Positions 16,479 through 25,164 of a stretch of DNA of 36,853 bases are shown here, in pieces (within the stretch, counting starts at the first letter, position 1; each line of letters begins with the position of its first letter). This stretch comes from Bacteroidota bacterium (GTDB taxonomy: Bacteria > Bacteroidota > Bacteroidia > Flavobacteriales_D > Crocinitomicaceae). The notes under the pieces were generated by a model. It ran no database searches. It worked only from the letters and a program-made list of their open reading frames with translations, and was not told the DNA's origin. A program made the translations under genes and the position numbers. The stretch covers positions 1 through 36,853 of the forward strand of contig VGFL01000014.1 of assembly GCA_016868915.1 (NCBI GenBank). Direction: 5' to 3'.

Positions 16479-18531
16479 ATACTTTGGCAACTTCTAATCG
16501 TTCATTTGTTCTTCCTGAGCCCCCTCCATGACCAGCATCCATGTTGCATTCAAAAACCAATGGATTTTCGTTGGTTCTATACTCTCTAAGTTTAGCTACA
16601 TATTTCATAGGTTCCCAGTACTGTACTTGTGAATCATGATATCCTGTTGTGACATATATTGCCGGGTAATTCATCCTGTAAATATTATCATAAGGGGAAT
16701 ATTTTAGCATGTAATTATAAAATTCTTGGTCATTTGGATTACCCCATTCCTCATATTCTCCGGTTGTGAGTGGAATAGATTCATCCAACATAGTTGTTAC
16801 TACATCAACAAATGGAACTTGAGAAATAATTCCCTTCCAGAGATAAGGCGCCATGTTAGCCACAGCCCCCATTAATAAACCTCCTGCGCTCCCGCCTTGG
16901 GCGTATATTTTATTTTTATCACAATAACCCATATTTCCAATGAATTCTGCAGCGTTTATGAAATCAGTAAACGTATTAATTTTCTTTTGAAATTTTCCGT
17001 TCTCGTACCATTCCTCACCCATATATTTACTGCCGCGTATGTGTGCTGTGGCGAAAACAAAACCTCTGTTTATTAAACTCAGTCGAGTAGCACTGAATAC
17101 GTCTGGTAGTGTATAACCGTATGAACCATATCCGTATAGAAGGCAAGGAGCTTTTGATAAATCGAGACCTTTTTTGTACACCAAACATACTGGAATTTTA
17201 GTGCCATCATTAGCAATAGCCCAGATTCGTTTTGATTCGTAGTTATCGGGCCTGAAATTTTTATCCAATAATTCTTTTTGATGCCAAATGACTTTTTCTC
17301 CCGTATTCATATTATACTTATAAATGGTTGATGGTGTGGTCATCGAATTATAAGAATAAAATAATTCATCTGTTAAATAGTCATCATTAACACCCAAGCC
17401 CAGGAAATAGGTTTCTTCATTGATAGAGATGTATTTTTCCTCATTACTCTTTAAATTACTCAGCTTTAATTTTAATAATCCATTATTTCGTTCTTCAATC
17501 AATAAATAATTCTTGAATACCGCAATTCCTTCAAGAAGAGTTGAAGGATCGTGCGCTCTGATTTCTTTACAACTTTCCAAGTTTGAAGGAATAACTGAGG
17601 AGAATAAAAGTTTTTTATTAACTGCATTTTTGTTACTTAAAATGTAAAAACCATTTTCATGGTGAGCAATCTCATACAAATGACCTTTTTCACGTTTCAG
17701 GAATACAACGGGCTTTTCCGAGGGGTTATTGGCATCGATGAGTTGCATTTCAGAGGTTGTGGAACTAAATGAATAAATCACTAAGTACTTATCTGTTATT
17801 GTTTTTCCAATTCCAACACCATACATTTCATCTTTTTCTTCATAGACCAAAACATCATTTTTTGTTTCTGTGCCTAACTCATGACGATAAATTTGAAATT
17901 CCCGCAATGTTTGTGGGTCTTTTTTAACATAAAAAACAGTTTTATTGTCATTCGCCCAAACCAGACTACCACTTACATCTGATATTTTATCTTTAAGAAA
18001 CTTTCCATTTTTATTTTGTCTAAACGTGATATTGTATTTTCTTCTTCCCACAAAATCTTCACTTAAAGCCAATAATTCGTTGTTTGGAGAGGGGCTCCAA
18101 TCAACAAGTTCGTAAAAGGAATGGCCTTTTGCACGTTCATTTTCGTCAAGAAAGAGGGTTTCTTTTTTACCTTCTACAATAACAATTTGCTGATAATCTT
18201 TTCCTTCAATATTTTTTACCTGATATATTTTTCCATTAAGTTTAAAGGGTGAACTGATTTCATTTGGATTAATTCTTTCATCAAACTCTTTCATCAGCCC
18301 TCCTACAAGTCCTTGTAAAGGCTTAAAATAATTTTCAGTATATTCATTTTCCAACTGAAGATGGTCTAAAACAGGTTTTGAATCTCTTTCGTTCATCCAA
18401 TAATAATCGTCAGTTCGAGTATGATTGTGAATTGTTAATTGCTTACTCTTTTTGGTAGCAATGGGTTGAGAAGTTTGGGCCATAGATAATGTAGCTAGAG
18501 AAATACAGATAACTAAAAATAGTGAATTCAT
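16441..18531 (-). CDS. ptrB: Exported prolyl oligopeptidase family protease (oligopeptidase B)
   Basis: A 696-residue serine peptidase of family S9A from ATG at 18531; the frame extends six codons to a TTG at 18549. A signal peptide (MNSLFLVICISLATLSMAQ) sends it to the periplasm, unlike the cytoplasmic E. coli enzyme. The N-terminal beta-propeller begins with the typical RTDDYYWMNERD. The C-terminal hydrolase domain carries Ser548 in GGSAGG, Asp633 in TGYHDSQVQYWEP and His668 in DAGHGGGSGR, a complete triad. GYGSYG and RGFVFATAHIRGS are also typical of oligopeptidase B, which cuts short peptides after Lys or Arg. It overlaps the downstream outer membrane protein gene. Confidence 0.9.
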   Translation of the reverse strand: MNSLFLVICISLATLSMAQTSQPIATKKSKQLTIHNHTRTDDYYWMNERDSKPVLDHLQLENEYTENYFKPLQGLVGGLMKEFDERINPNEISSPFKLNGKIYQVKNIEGKDYQQIVIVEGKKETLFLDENERAKGHSFYELVDWSPSPNNELLALSEDFVGRRKYNITFRQNKNGKFLKDKISDVSGSLVWANDNKTVFYVKKDPQTLREFQIYRHELGTETKNDVLVYEEKDEMYGVGIGKTITDKYLVIYSFSSTTSEMQLIDANNPSEKPVVFLKREKGHLYEIAHHENGFYILSNKNAVNKKLLFSSVIPSNLESCKEIRAHDPSTLLEGIAVFKNYLLIEERNNGLLKLKLSNLKSNEEKYISINEETYFLGLGVNDDYLTDELFYSYNSMTTPSTIYKYNMNTGEKVIWHQKELLDKNFRPDNYESKRIWAIANDGTKIPVCLVYKKGLDLSKAPCLLYGYGSYGYTLPDVFSATRLSLINRGFVFATAHIRGSKYMGEEWYENGKFQKKINTFTDFINAAEFIGNMGYCDKNKIYAQGGSAGGLLMGAVANMAPYLWKGIISQVPFVDVVTTMLDESIPLTTGEYEEWGNPNDQEFYNYMLKYSPYDNIYRMNYPAIYVTTGYHDSQVQYWEPMKYVAKLREYRTNENPLVFECNMDAGHGGGSGRTNERLEVAKVYAFILNLEGISK

Positions 18532-18600
18532 CGAGAAATATTTCTTCAAAAATACTATTTTTTCGATTTGAGAAGATGCGTTAGGTCAATTAAAACTTAC

Positions 18601-19665
18601 CTATTTCATTTTGGTTAGCTCGACTTTTAATTTTGCTGCATCGAACTGATTGGTCTTAATACCGTCAAAGAATTTGATAATATTACCGTTCCACATGAGT
18701 ATAACACCTGGCGTATCTTTGGAGTTCCCCATTGTATTGTAAAACTGAGCTGGATCTAAAATCTGTGAAGGAAATGTTTTCCCTGCAATTTTAAAAAACT
18801 CAGGGATTTTCTCTGTCTCCTCATCCATAAAAACCACATAAACTTGAGGAAAGTTAGGGGTGGTTTTACTCAATTGAGCAATCGATTTGGCGGCATCTTG
18901 ACAATGATCGCAACCTGGAGCAAAAAAACATAGTAATTTCTTACCATTGTCGATACCAGGAATAACTTGACTAAATGGAGAAGTAACTTTTTTAGGCCCT
19001 AAATTCTCAGTTTTTTTACTTACGGTATCTTTTTTATTTATAGACTCAGATCCATTCTCTGATGTTTCATTTACCGTGGAGATGGTGGATGAATCAACTT
19101 CAATCGCGGTATTTTGAAGGGTATTAATTTTAGATTTTTGGCATTTTTCCATCGGAGTTAATCCAAACATGAAAAGGGTAGAGCCTAAGAATAGTGTGGT
19201 AAGTATGAAAAAATTATTTTTCCCTTTTTCTCGATTTTGTACATTAAAATATAAATAAACCAGCATCACAATTGCAACAAGATTTTTTAATATAGCTTGA
19301 AGCGGGGTCATAGGCAATAGAGCACCAAAACAGCCGCAATTTCCTTGGTTTCCAGTTTGTATAATTTCAAAGGTTAAGTGTCCGACGAAAATAGTTAAAA
19401 GAAGAGTACTTATTGGGATTACAATGGTTTTTAAAAAGTGAGGAAGTAATAATGCAATTCCGAGTGAAATCTCCACTCCCATAATAAAACGAGAAAAATA
19501 TGGGGCAAAGCAAGCATCGAAGCCCATAGGGATGAGCTGCTTAATTTCTAGTAAGGTCATACCCAACTTTGGACTGGGGTATAACTTTGCAAGTGCTGAT
19601 AAAAGAAATAGAAAAGATAAGATAATTCTTGCTGTCCAAGGAAGAATACTTTTAATTTTTTTCAT
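18601..19665 (-). CDS. MauE/DoxX-like membrane protein fused to a thioredoxin-like domain
   Basis: A 354-residue protein from ATG at 19665. The N-terminal half has four or five hydrophobic helices with the DoxX/MauE pattern: LSFLFLLSALAKLYPSP, a helix near 70-85 and the cysteine motif NCGCFGALLP near 108. After a Ser/Thr/Glu-rich linker, the C-terminal domain looks thioredoxin-like: LLCFFAPGCDHCQDAAKSI (CxxC as Cys-Asp-His-Cys) and a later TPGVILMWNG. MauE-type proteins take part in disulfide formation in exported proteins, so a membrane-bound thiol-redox role is likely. In Bacteroidota this gene commonly neighbours DUF1599 and folP, as here. The electron partner is unknown. Confidence 0.82.
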   Translation of the reverse strand: MKKIKSILPWTARIILSFLFLLSALAKLYPSPKLGMTLLEIKQLIPMGFDACFAPYFSRFIMGVEISLGIALLLPHFLKTIVIPISTLLLTIFVGHLTFEIIQTGNQGNCGCFGALLPMTPLQAILKNLVAIVMLVYLYFNVQNREKGKNNFFILTTLFLGSTLFMFGLTPMEKCQKSKINTLQNTAIEVDSSTISTVNETSENGSESINKKDTVSKKTENLGPKKVTSPFSQVIPGIDNGKKLLCFFAPGCDHCQDAAKSIAQLSKTTPNFPQVYVVFMDEETEKIPEFFKIAGKTFPSQILDPAQFYNTMGNSKDTPGVILMWNGNIIKFFDGIKTNQFDAAKLKVELTKMK

Positions 19666-19719
19666 AACAATTTTTATCAAAAATATGAGTTTAAACTACC
19701 AGATAATTGTATTTAACAA

Positions 19720-20265
19720 TTATTTAACTTCGCTATTGAGATGAATTAAGGCAAATATGGAATAATTAATCATATCGAAATAGTTTCCTTCAATTCCCTC
19801 ACTAACAAGAGTTTTTCCATTATTATCTTCGATTTGTTTTATCCGTAATACCTTCGTAAGAATTAAATCAGTCAATGAACTTATTCTCATATCTCTCCAT
19901 GCCTCGCCATAATCATGATTTTTATTTTCCATCAATAGAAATGCCTCCCGGGATATTCGTTCGTAAAATTCAGTCGCTTCAACTGAAGTTAATTCATCGT
20001 TAGTTTCTGCTCCATTTCTAACTTGAATAATTGCCATGATGCAATAGTTGACAATAGAAGTGAAGGCATCCTCAAAAGTTTCCCCAACTTTATTTTCTCC
20101 GGTTTCTTGAATTGTTCTAATTCGTTGTGCTTTGATAAAAATTTGATCCGTTAGTGAACTTGGACGAAGTATACGCCATGAAGTACCATAATCTTTTGAT
20201 TTTTTCAAAAAGATTTCTCGACAAACATTCATTACATTTGTATATTCAATTGATGTACTTTTCAT
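19720..20265 (-). CDS. DUF1599 family protein (duplicated domain)
   Basis: A 181-residue protein made of two copies of one module: about 16-80 (REIFLKKSKDYGTSW ... NYCIMAII) and about 106-174 (REAFLLMENKNHDYGEAW ... NYSIFALIHL). Each copy has the DYGxxW, SSLTD and RI-x-I motifs of DUF1599, a family linked by comparative genomics to nucleotide modification; no reaction has been established as far as I know. Its start codon is only 7 bases from that of folP on the other strand. That pairing is common in Bacteroidota and hints at a link to folate or nucleotide metabolism. It precedes the MauE-thioredoxin gene on the same strand. Confidence 0.88.
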   Translation of the reverse strand: MKSTSIEYTNVMNVCREIFLKKSKDYGTSWRILRPSSLTDQIFIKAQRIRTIQETGENKVGETFEDAFTSIVNYCIMAIIQVRNGAETNDELTSVEATEFYERISREAFLLMENKNHDYGEAWRDMRISSLTDLILTKVLRIKQIEDNNGKTLVSEGIEGNYFDMINYSIFALIHLNSEVK

Positions 20266-20272
20266 ACTTAAA

Positions 20273-21118
20273 ATGAATTCAGAAATACGTAAATATTCTC
20301 ACCTGATAAATTGTAAGGGGAAACCTTATGATTTATCGACTCCAAAGATAATGGGAATTATTAATTGTACACCAGACTCTTTTTATGAAAAAAGTAGGTA
20401 TTCCGATTTAGACACGATTGAAAAAACCGTTGGAAAAATGATTGAAGATGGTGCTGATATCATTGATATTGGTGGCGTATCGACGAGACCTGGAGCCCAA
20501 TTCCCAACGATTAGCGAAGAAAAAAAACGCATTTTACCTGTTATTGAATTTGTTCAAAATAAATTTCCTGAAATTTTAATTTCCGTAGATACGATGTATG
20601 GGGAGGTTGCGCAAGAGGCAGTGGATGTTGGTATATGTATTGTAAATGATGTTAGTGGTGGCGAATTAGATGAATCGATAATGGCTGTTGCGGGAAAAAA
20701 TAAGGTACCATATGTTTTGACTCACTCCCCAGGTTTCATTAAGTCGATAATTCCTTTTGATTCAGAAAATTATCTCGTTGATGTACTAAGTTATCTTTCA
20801 AAAAAAATAGCTCTTTGTAAGTCATACGGAATAAAAGATATAATCATCGATCCAGGGTTTGGATTTTCAAAATCTCTCGAGCAGAATTTTGAATTAATTA
20901 AAAAATTTCAATTGTTACATATCTTTGAATGTCCAATTTTAATTGGTATTTCAAGGAAGTCCTTGATTTACAAAACTCTTTCTATATCTCCCGAAGAAAG
21001 TTTGAATGGATCAACGGTATTAAATACTCTCTTGTGTTCATATGGTGCTCAAATAATTCGTGTTCATGATGTTCGGGAAATGGCACAAATTCGATCGATT
21101 ATTGCGCTTTGTTCTTAA
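20273..21118 (+). CDS. folP: Dihydropteroate synthase
   Basis: A 281-residue TIM-barrel enzyme that joins para-aminobenzoate to 6-hydroxymethyl-dihydropterin diphosphate, giving dihydropteroate in folate synthesis. Motifs in order: IMGIINCTPDSFY (26-38), DIGGVSTRPGA (65-75), SVDT, NDVSGG, DPGFGFSKSLEQNF, GISRKS and RVHDV. These are the pterin, diphosphate and sulfonamide-binding loops and are intact. The DHPS signature begins close to the N-terminus, so the ATG at 20273 fits. The gene diverges from DUF1599 with a 7-base gap and is followed after 62 bases by the T9SS cargo gene. Confidence 0.95.
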   Translation: MNSEIRKYSHLINCKGKPYDLSTPKIMGIINCTPDSFYEKSRYSDLDTIEKTVGKMIEDGADIIDIGGVSTRPGAQFPTISEEKKRILPVIEFVQNKFPEILISVDTMYGEVAQEAVDVGICIVNDVSGGELDESIMAVAGKNKVPYVLTHSPGFIKSIIPFDSENYLVDVLSYLSKKIALCKSYGIKDIIIDPGFGFSKSLEQNFELIKKFQLLHIFECPILIGISRKSLIYKTLSISPEESLNGSTVLNTLLCSYGAQIIRVHDVREMAQIRSIIALCS

Positions 21119-21180
21119 AATTTGTTTAATTGCAACTTTTTTCACTATTTTCGTACTTTATTTTATAAATCTTTGTGCGA

Positions 21181-22094
21181 TGAAGCATTTTTTTTGGATA
21201 ATCATTCTTCTTTTTCCCTTTGCTTTCTATTCACAAGTTCCTAATCCTACTTTTCTTGTTTCAGACAATGACATTTGTATGGGTGAATGCATTTCAATAA
21301 CCAATACGACTCCATCGGCAGCGGGTGCAATTGTATGGCAATGGAATTTTGCAGGAGGTAATCCACCTAATTATTCAGGTGCCAACCCCGGTCCAGTATG
21401 TTTCAATACAGCTGGGACATATTCAATAACGCTAACTGCTACTAATTCTTTTGGATCGAATTCTGTAAGTGTACCTGTAAACGTAACCCAAACACCAGAT
21501 GTAAACGCCACTCTTTCAGATACATTGGATGGTAATTACGTTGTAATCCCAGATACACTAATAAACATGTATCAAGAAGCTTATTTGTGGGCGGAGGGCA
21601 CTCCACTGGGAGGTGATCTTGTGTGGTATCCAAGCGGCGTTGAATCCGATGAAATTTCTGTTGATAATGGAGATTCCTTGACAGTAACGCCATTTTACAC
21701 TACCTACTACGTAGTGAGTTACACCGTTAATGGATGTGTCGCCTATGATACAGTTCTTGTAAATGTTAATTTTCAGGAAATTGTTCAAGTGCCCAATTCT
21801 TTTTCACCGAATGAGGATGGGGTCAACGATTTTCTGAGAGTGTTAACCAATGTTGATTTTGATAACGATTTTTCAAATGGTTTTATAGAAGGTGGAGCAA
21901 TTGCTGAAATTGATTTTAGGGTATACAATAGATATGGTGCTTTGGTCTTTCGGACCACAGATCCATTTGAAGGTTGGGATGGTACTTTTAAAGGAAAGCC
22001 TGAAAACCCCGCTACTTTCGTATACACTGTTGATTATCGTCTGATAAATGGAAGATCGAGTAGTATAAAAGGAAATGTAACATTATTTAGGTAA
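21181..22094 (+). CDS. Type IX secretion cargo with PKD domain and gliding-motility (type B) C-terminal domain
   Basis: From ATG at 21181 the protein has 304 residues: a signal peptide (MKHFFWIIILLFPFAFYSQ), a PKD-like domain at about 22-102 (WQWNFAGG, CFNTAGTYSITLTATNSFG), an Ig-like middle part, and a C-terminal gliding-motility-associated domain at about 203-304 (VPNSFSPNEDGVNDFLRV, FRVYNRYGALVF, GWDGTFKG, FVYTVDYRL). That C-terminal domain is the type B sorting signal for T9SS export. The frame extends into folP to 21060, but this would bury the signal peptide. The gene is followed four bases later by a PorP/SprF gene, the standard partner pair. The ligand is unknown; an adhesin-like surface role is plausible. 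Confidence 0.92.
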
Positions 22095-22098
22095 AAGA

Positions 22099-23121
22099 AT
22101 GAAAACAATACTTGTAGGGTTATTTGTAGTGATTTTTTCTTTAAAATTTTCTGCACAACAAGAAAATCATTCCAGTAATTGGTATTTTTCCAATGCATTA
22201 ATCAATCCCGCCGCTACTGCGACTGATGGGTCTAATTACTCTTTTTACTCTAATTTTCGGATGCAATATTTTACTGTTGGTGGAGCCCCAATGAGAACTA
22301 ATTCAGTTTCAGCAGAAATGAAAATACCCGATCAAGCAGGTGGGAATAATAATTTTGGTGTCGGTTTAAATTTTTACAATGATCAAACTGGAGATGCTCG
22401 ATTATTAACAAACTCTATTTCAATACCAATTAATTACACCATACAAGTTGACTTCCAAAATAAATTATCTGTAGGTTTATCACCAGGATTTATAACACAA
22501 GGTCTCAATCCAAGTTATCAAACTTGGGAGTCTCAATGGAATGGTAGTACATTTAATACCGAAGGTCCTAGTGGAGAAAACTTAAATAAATCCTATGCTG
22601 CATTAGATATTGGTGCGGGTCTTTTTTATCAAATTGAAAGAAATAACCGCTCAAAATTTTTTGCTGGATTTTCTACCAAACACTTGACAAGACCGAAAAT
22701 TGATTTTTCATTTGGGGGTGATAGGTTATACCCACACTACACGATTCATGCTGGGGCTGAGTTTACTACTCGAAAAAATTATTTTAAAATTAGACCAAAT
22801 TTTATGTTCTATTCAAATGGCCCAAATCAAATGGTTGTTTTTGGTACATCTGCTGAAACATTATTAACCGAAGGAGCAAGAGTTACTACACTTAGAAAGT
22901 ATAAAAGCATACAATATGGTTTTTATTACCGATGGAACGACGCGATAATCACCACATTTGGTGTTAATATCGAAGGTTTTGTGGCTGGTTTGTCCTTTGA
23001 TGCCAATATTTCAAGCTTAACAAATGCAACAAATAGTTTAGGTGCATTGGAGTTGTATTTAAAATACAGTATAGTTACTAAATCAACAGATACGAAGAAA
23101 AAGAAAAAGAAAGAAAAGTAA
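22099..23121 (+). CDS. PorP/SprF family type IX secretion membrane protein
   Basis: A 340-residue outer membrane beta-barrel with signal peptide (MKTILVGLFVVIFSLKFSAQ). It shows the PorP/SprF start pattern: YFSNALINPAATATDGSN, a YSNFRMQY strand with APMRTNSVSAEM, then NNNFGVGLNFYNDQTGDA. SprF-type proteins are needed to export or anchor T9SS cargo with type B domains; each is often dedicated to the gene just upstream, here four bases away. The tail is a run of lysines (DTKKKKKKEK) outside the barrel, an unusual cytoplasm-like end whose role is not known. Confidence 0.93.
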   Translation: MKTILVGLFVVIFSLKFSAQQENHSSNWYFSNALINPAATATDGSNYSFYSNFRMQYFTVGGAPMRTNSVSAEMKIPDQAGGNNNFGVGLNFYNDQTGDARLLTNSISIPINYTIQVDFQNKLSVGLSPGFITQGLNPSYQTWESQWNGSTFNTEGPSGENLNKSYAALDIGAGLFYQIERNNRSKFFAGFSTKHLTRPKIDFSFGGDRLYPHYTIHAGAEFTTRKNYFKIRPNFMFYSNGPNQMVVFGTSAETLLTEGARVTTLRKYKSIQYGFYYRWNDAIITTFGVNIEGFVAGLSFDANISSLTNATNSLGALELYLKYSIVTKSTDTKKKKKKEK

Positions 23122-23141
23122 TTTCTTTCGGTTGTCTTTTT
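23109..23141 (+). terminator. Weak candidate terminator at the end of the PorP/SprF gene
   Basis: GAAAGAAA (23109-23116) pairs with TTTCTTTC (23122-23129) across five bases that include the stop codon, followed by a T-rich stretch. The stem has only two G-C pairs, so it may simply reflect the lysine-codon run. Confidence 0.25.
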
Positions 23142-23191
23142 CTGAAAAGAACTGTTATTTCCCTGTTAATTCTTATCTTTATTTCAGTATA

Positions 23192-23992
23192 ATGAAAAAG
23201 ATAAAGTTGGTTGACGACACCTTATTATTCGCTTTACGAGCTTCTGAGGCGCGAATGCTCGATCACCACGTGGAGGGATACTTGACAAATGGTATAGAGA
23301 TAAATGACGGAGACGTTGTATTAGATGTCGGTGCCAATATTGGTGTTTTCGGCGTGCGAGCCGCTCAAAAGGGCAAAAATGTAAAGGTATATTGCTTTGA
23401 GCCAATTCCTGAAATCGCTGATACCTTGGTTAAAAACGCAGATTTAGTGGGTGGAAATCAAATTACAGTATGCAAATATGGTGTGTCCTCCGAGGATACT
23501 GAGGCAGAATTTACCTACTTCCCAAATACGCCTGCTTTATCAACTCTTCATCCAGATCAGTGGGATAAAGATCCGAGTGCTTTTAGAAATGCGGTGAAAG
23601 GAACAATGAAAAATCCACCCGATAATATGCGTTGGATGAAGTTAATTCCAACTGTTTTTTCGGGGCTGATTGCGTCCTATCTTGTGAGTGGTCGAAAAAA
23701 AGTAAAATGCTATTTAAAGACACTTTCAACCTTTATTCGAGAAACAAAAATTCAGGAAATTGATTTATTAAAAATTGATTGTGAAGGGGCTGAGTGGGAT
23801 GTATTAATCGGTATAAAAAACGAGGATTGGTGTAAAATAAAATCTCTTGTTATTGAGGTTCATGATGTCAACAATCGCTTAAATAAAATTCAAGAGTTAT
23901 TAAAAAAACATGGTTTCTCCAACATTCATTGTGAAAGAGAGGCTGGTCTTGAAACTACGCCAATGTTTAATTTATTTGCCTTACGATCATGA
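23192..23992 (+). CDS. FkbM family SAM-dependent methyltransferase
   Basis: A 266-residue methyltransferase from ATG at 23192; the frame reaches a TTG at 23132 but the ATG gives a normal N-terminus. The SAM-binding motif I is VLDVGANIGVFG (43-54), the acidic end of strand two is in VYCFEPIPE, and LLKIDCEGAEWDVL is the FkbM signature. Family members O-methylate sugars, polyketides and other metabolites; the acceptor cannot be told. There is an insertion before the signature with a hydrophobic stretch (KLIPTVFSGLIASYLVSG). Its stop overlaps the start of the fatty-acid hydroxylase gene by four bases, so the two are translationally coupled. Confidence 0.88.
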   Translation: MKKIKLVDDTLLFALRASEARMLDHHVEGYLTNGIEINDGDVVLDVGANIGVFGVRAAQKGKNVKVYCFEPIPEIADTLVKNADLVGGNQITVCKYGVSSEDTEAEFTYFPNTPALSTLHPDQWDKDPSAFRNAVKGTMKNPPDNMRWMKLIPTVFSGLIASYLVSGRKKVKCYLKTLSTFIRETKIQEIDLLKIDCEGAEWDVLIGIKNEDWCKIKSLVIEVHDVNNRLNKIQELLKKHGFSNIHCEREAGLETTPMFNLFALRS

Positions 23993-24702
23993 CGGCCGAG
24001 ACAGTCGCGTGGGGCACAGTCTTATTATTATTGTTTTCAAATGCATTTGGATTTGTCTACAGCTTTATTGTTTTAAAAACAAGTTTATTTGGTAAATATA
24101 CTATTCAAAGTCAAGAATATAAAAATGGAATTTTTACAAAGCGATTGCCATTATTTATCTTAAATTTTATTCTCTTACTAATTTTTTCCGGTACAGGGGC
24201 ATATATGATTTTTGATTTTTTAGATACTTCTTCCGGCCCTTGGTATCTTATTTTTGGACAAGTATTGTTTGCATTTTTAATTGATGATTTATTTTTTTAT
24301 TTCTATCATCGGTTTTTACATGAAAATAAATTTCTTTTAAAACATATTCATTCAATACATCACAGAGCAACCAAACCATTCCCATTGGAATATCTCTATG
24401 CTCATCCATTGGAATGGATGATGGGGACACTCGGAGTTGTTTTAGGATTCGCTGCAATATTACTTTTTATGAAAATAAATCTTTATGCTTTTTGGATATT
24501 CGGTTTAATTAGAAATTTACATGAAATTCAAATTCATTCAGACTTAAAACTTCCATTTATAAGTAAAGTGCCATTTCTGAGTAAAACTGAACACCATGAT
24601 TTGCATCATTCAAAATTGAATGGTAATTACGCATCAACATTTCTAATCTGGGATAAAATTTTGGGTACAACATTTAAACCTTCTAAAAATGAAAATCATT
24701 AA
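23989..24702 (+). CDS. Sterol desaturase/fatty acid hydroxylase family membrane protein
   Basis: A 237-residue integral membrane di-iron enzyme. It has hydrophobic helices at about 8-30, 53-75, 86-105 and 143-160, and the histidine clusters HRFLH (107-111), HSIHH (121-125), HPLEW (139), HEIQIH (178-183) and HHDLHH (202-207). These are the iron ligands of the fatty acid hydroxylase superfamily, which hydroxylates or desaturates sterols, carotenoids, ceramides and fatty acids at the membrane. The substrate cannot be assigned. It starts inside the last codons of the FkbM gene (ATGA overlap) and its own end overlaps the DUF2141 gene by 14 bases. The three likely work on one product. Confidence 0.9.
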   Translation: MTAETVAWGTVLLLLFSNAFGFVYSFIVLKTSLFGKYTIQSQEYKNGIFTKRLPLFILNFILLLIFSGTGAYMIFDFLDTSSGPWYLIFGQVLFAFLIDDLFFYFYHRFLHENKFLLKHIHSIHHRATKPFPLEYLYAHPLEWMMGTLGVVLGFAAILLFMKINLYAFWIFGLIRNLHEIQIHSDLKLPFISKVPFLSKTEHHDLHHSKLNGNYASTFLIWDKILGTTFKPSKNENH

Positions 24703-25114
24703 TGCTATTTTAATATGCTCCTTTTTGGTGCTTGGATTGAGTTCCTTTACCCAATATTCGCTAAAAGTAAAAGTTCACGGTCTTCAAAATACAAATGGGC
24801 AAATTGAATTATCAATATATAATGACCCAAAAGTTTTTCCCGAAGTTGGTAAGACGTACAAAATGGTTAGAATAGATCCGAAAGACAGTGAAATTATTTA
24901 TGAATTTACTAACTTACCGGCAGGAGATTATGCCATAGCTACCTTTCACGATGAAAACAATGACAAAGAGTGCAATACAAATTGGATTGGAGTACCTACA
25001 GAGGCTTTCGCCTTTTCAAACGATTTTAGACCGTTTATCTCCGTTCCTGATTTTAGTGATTGCTCCTTTAAAGTTGATAAGGATAGTGAAATTTCTGTTG
25101 AAATGGTTTATTGA
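24689..25114 (+). CDS. DUF2141 family secreted protein
   Basis: A 141-residue exported protein with signal peptide (MKIINAILICSFLVLGLSSF) and one DUF2141 domain: VKVHGLQNTNGQIELSIYND, LPAGDYAIATFHDENNDKEC and GVPTEAFAFSND. The family is a small beta-sandwich of unknown function, often encoded near carotenoid, sterol or fatty-acid modifying genes. It overlaps the hydroxylase gene by 14 bases. Given the neighbour, a lipid-binding or lipid-modification role can be suspected but not shown. Confidence 0.88.
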   Translation: MKIINAILICSFLVLGLSSFTQYSLKVKVHGLQNTNGQIELSIYNDPKVFPEVGKTYKMVRIDPKDSEIIYEFTNLPAGDYAIATFHDENNDKECNTNWIGVPTEAFAFSNDFRPFISVPDFSDCSFKVDKDSEISVEMVY

Positions 25115-25138
25115 TTTTCATTCAAAAACAAACATAGG

Positions 25139-25146
25139 TATCTTTG
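25139..25146 (+). promoter_or_regulatory. Candidate -7 element upstream of the fused E1 gene
   Basis: TATCTTTG matches TAnnTTTG exactly, 18 bases before the ATG at 25165. A TTG lies 25 bases upstream, slightly beyond the usual spacing. Confidence 0.4.
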
Positions 25147-25164
25147 CTTTCGTAAATTATACTA

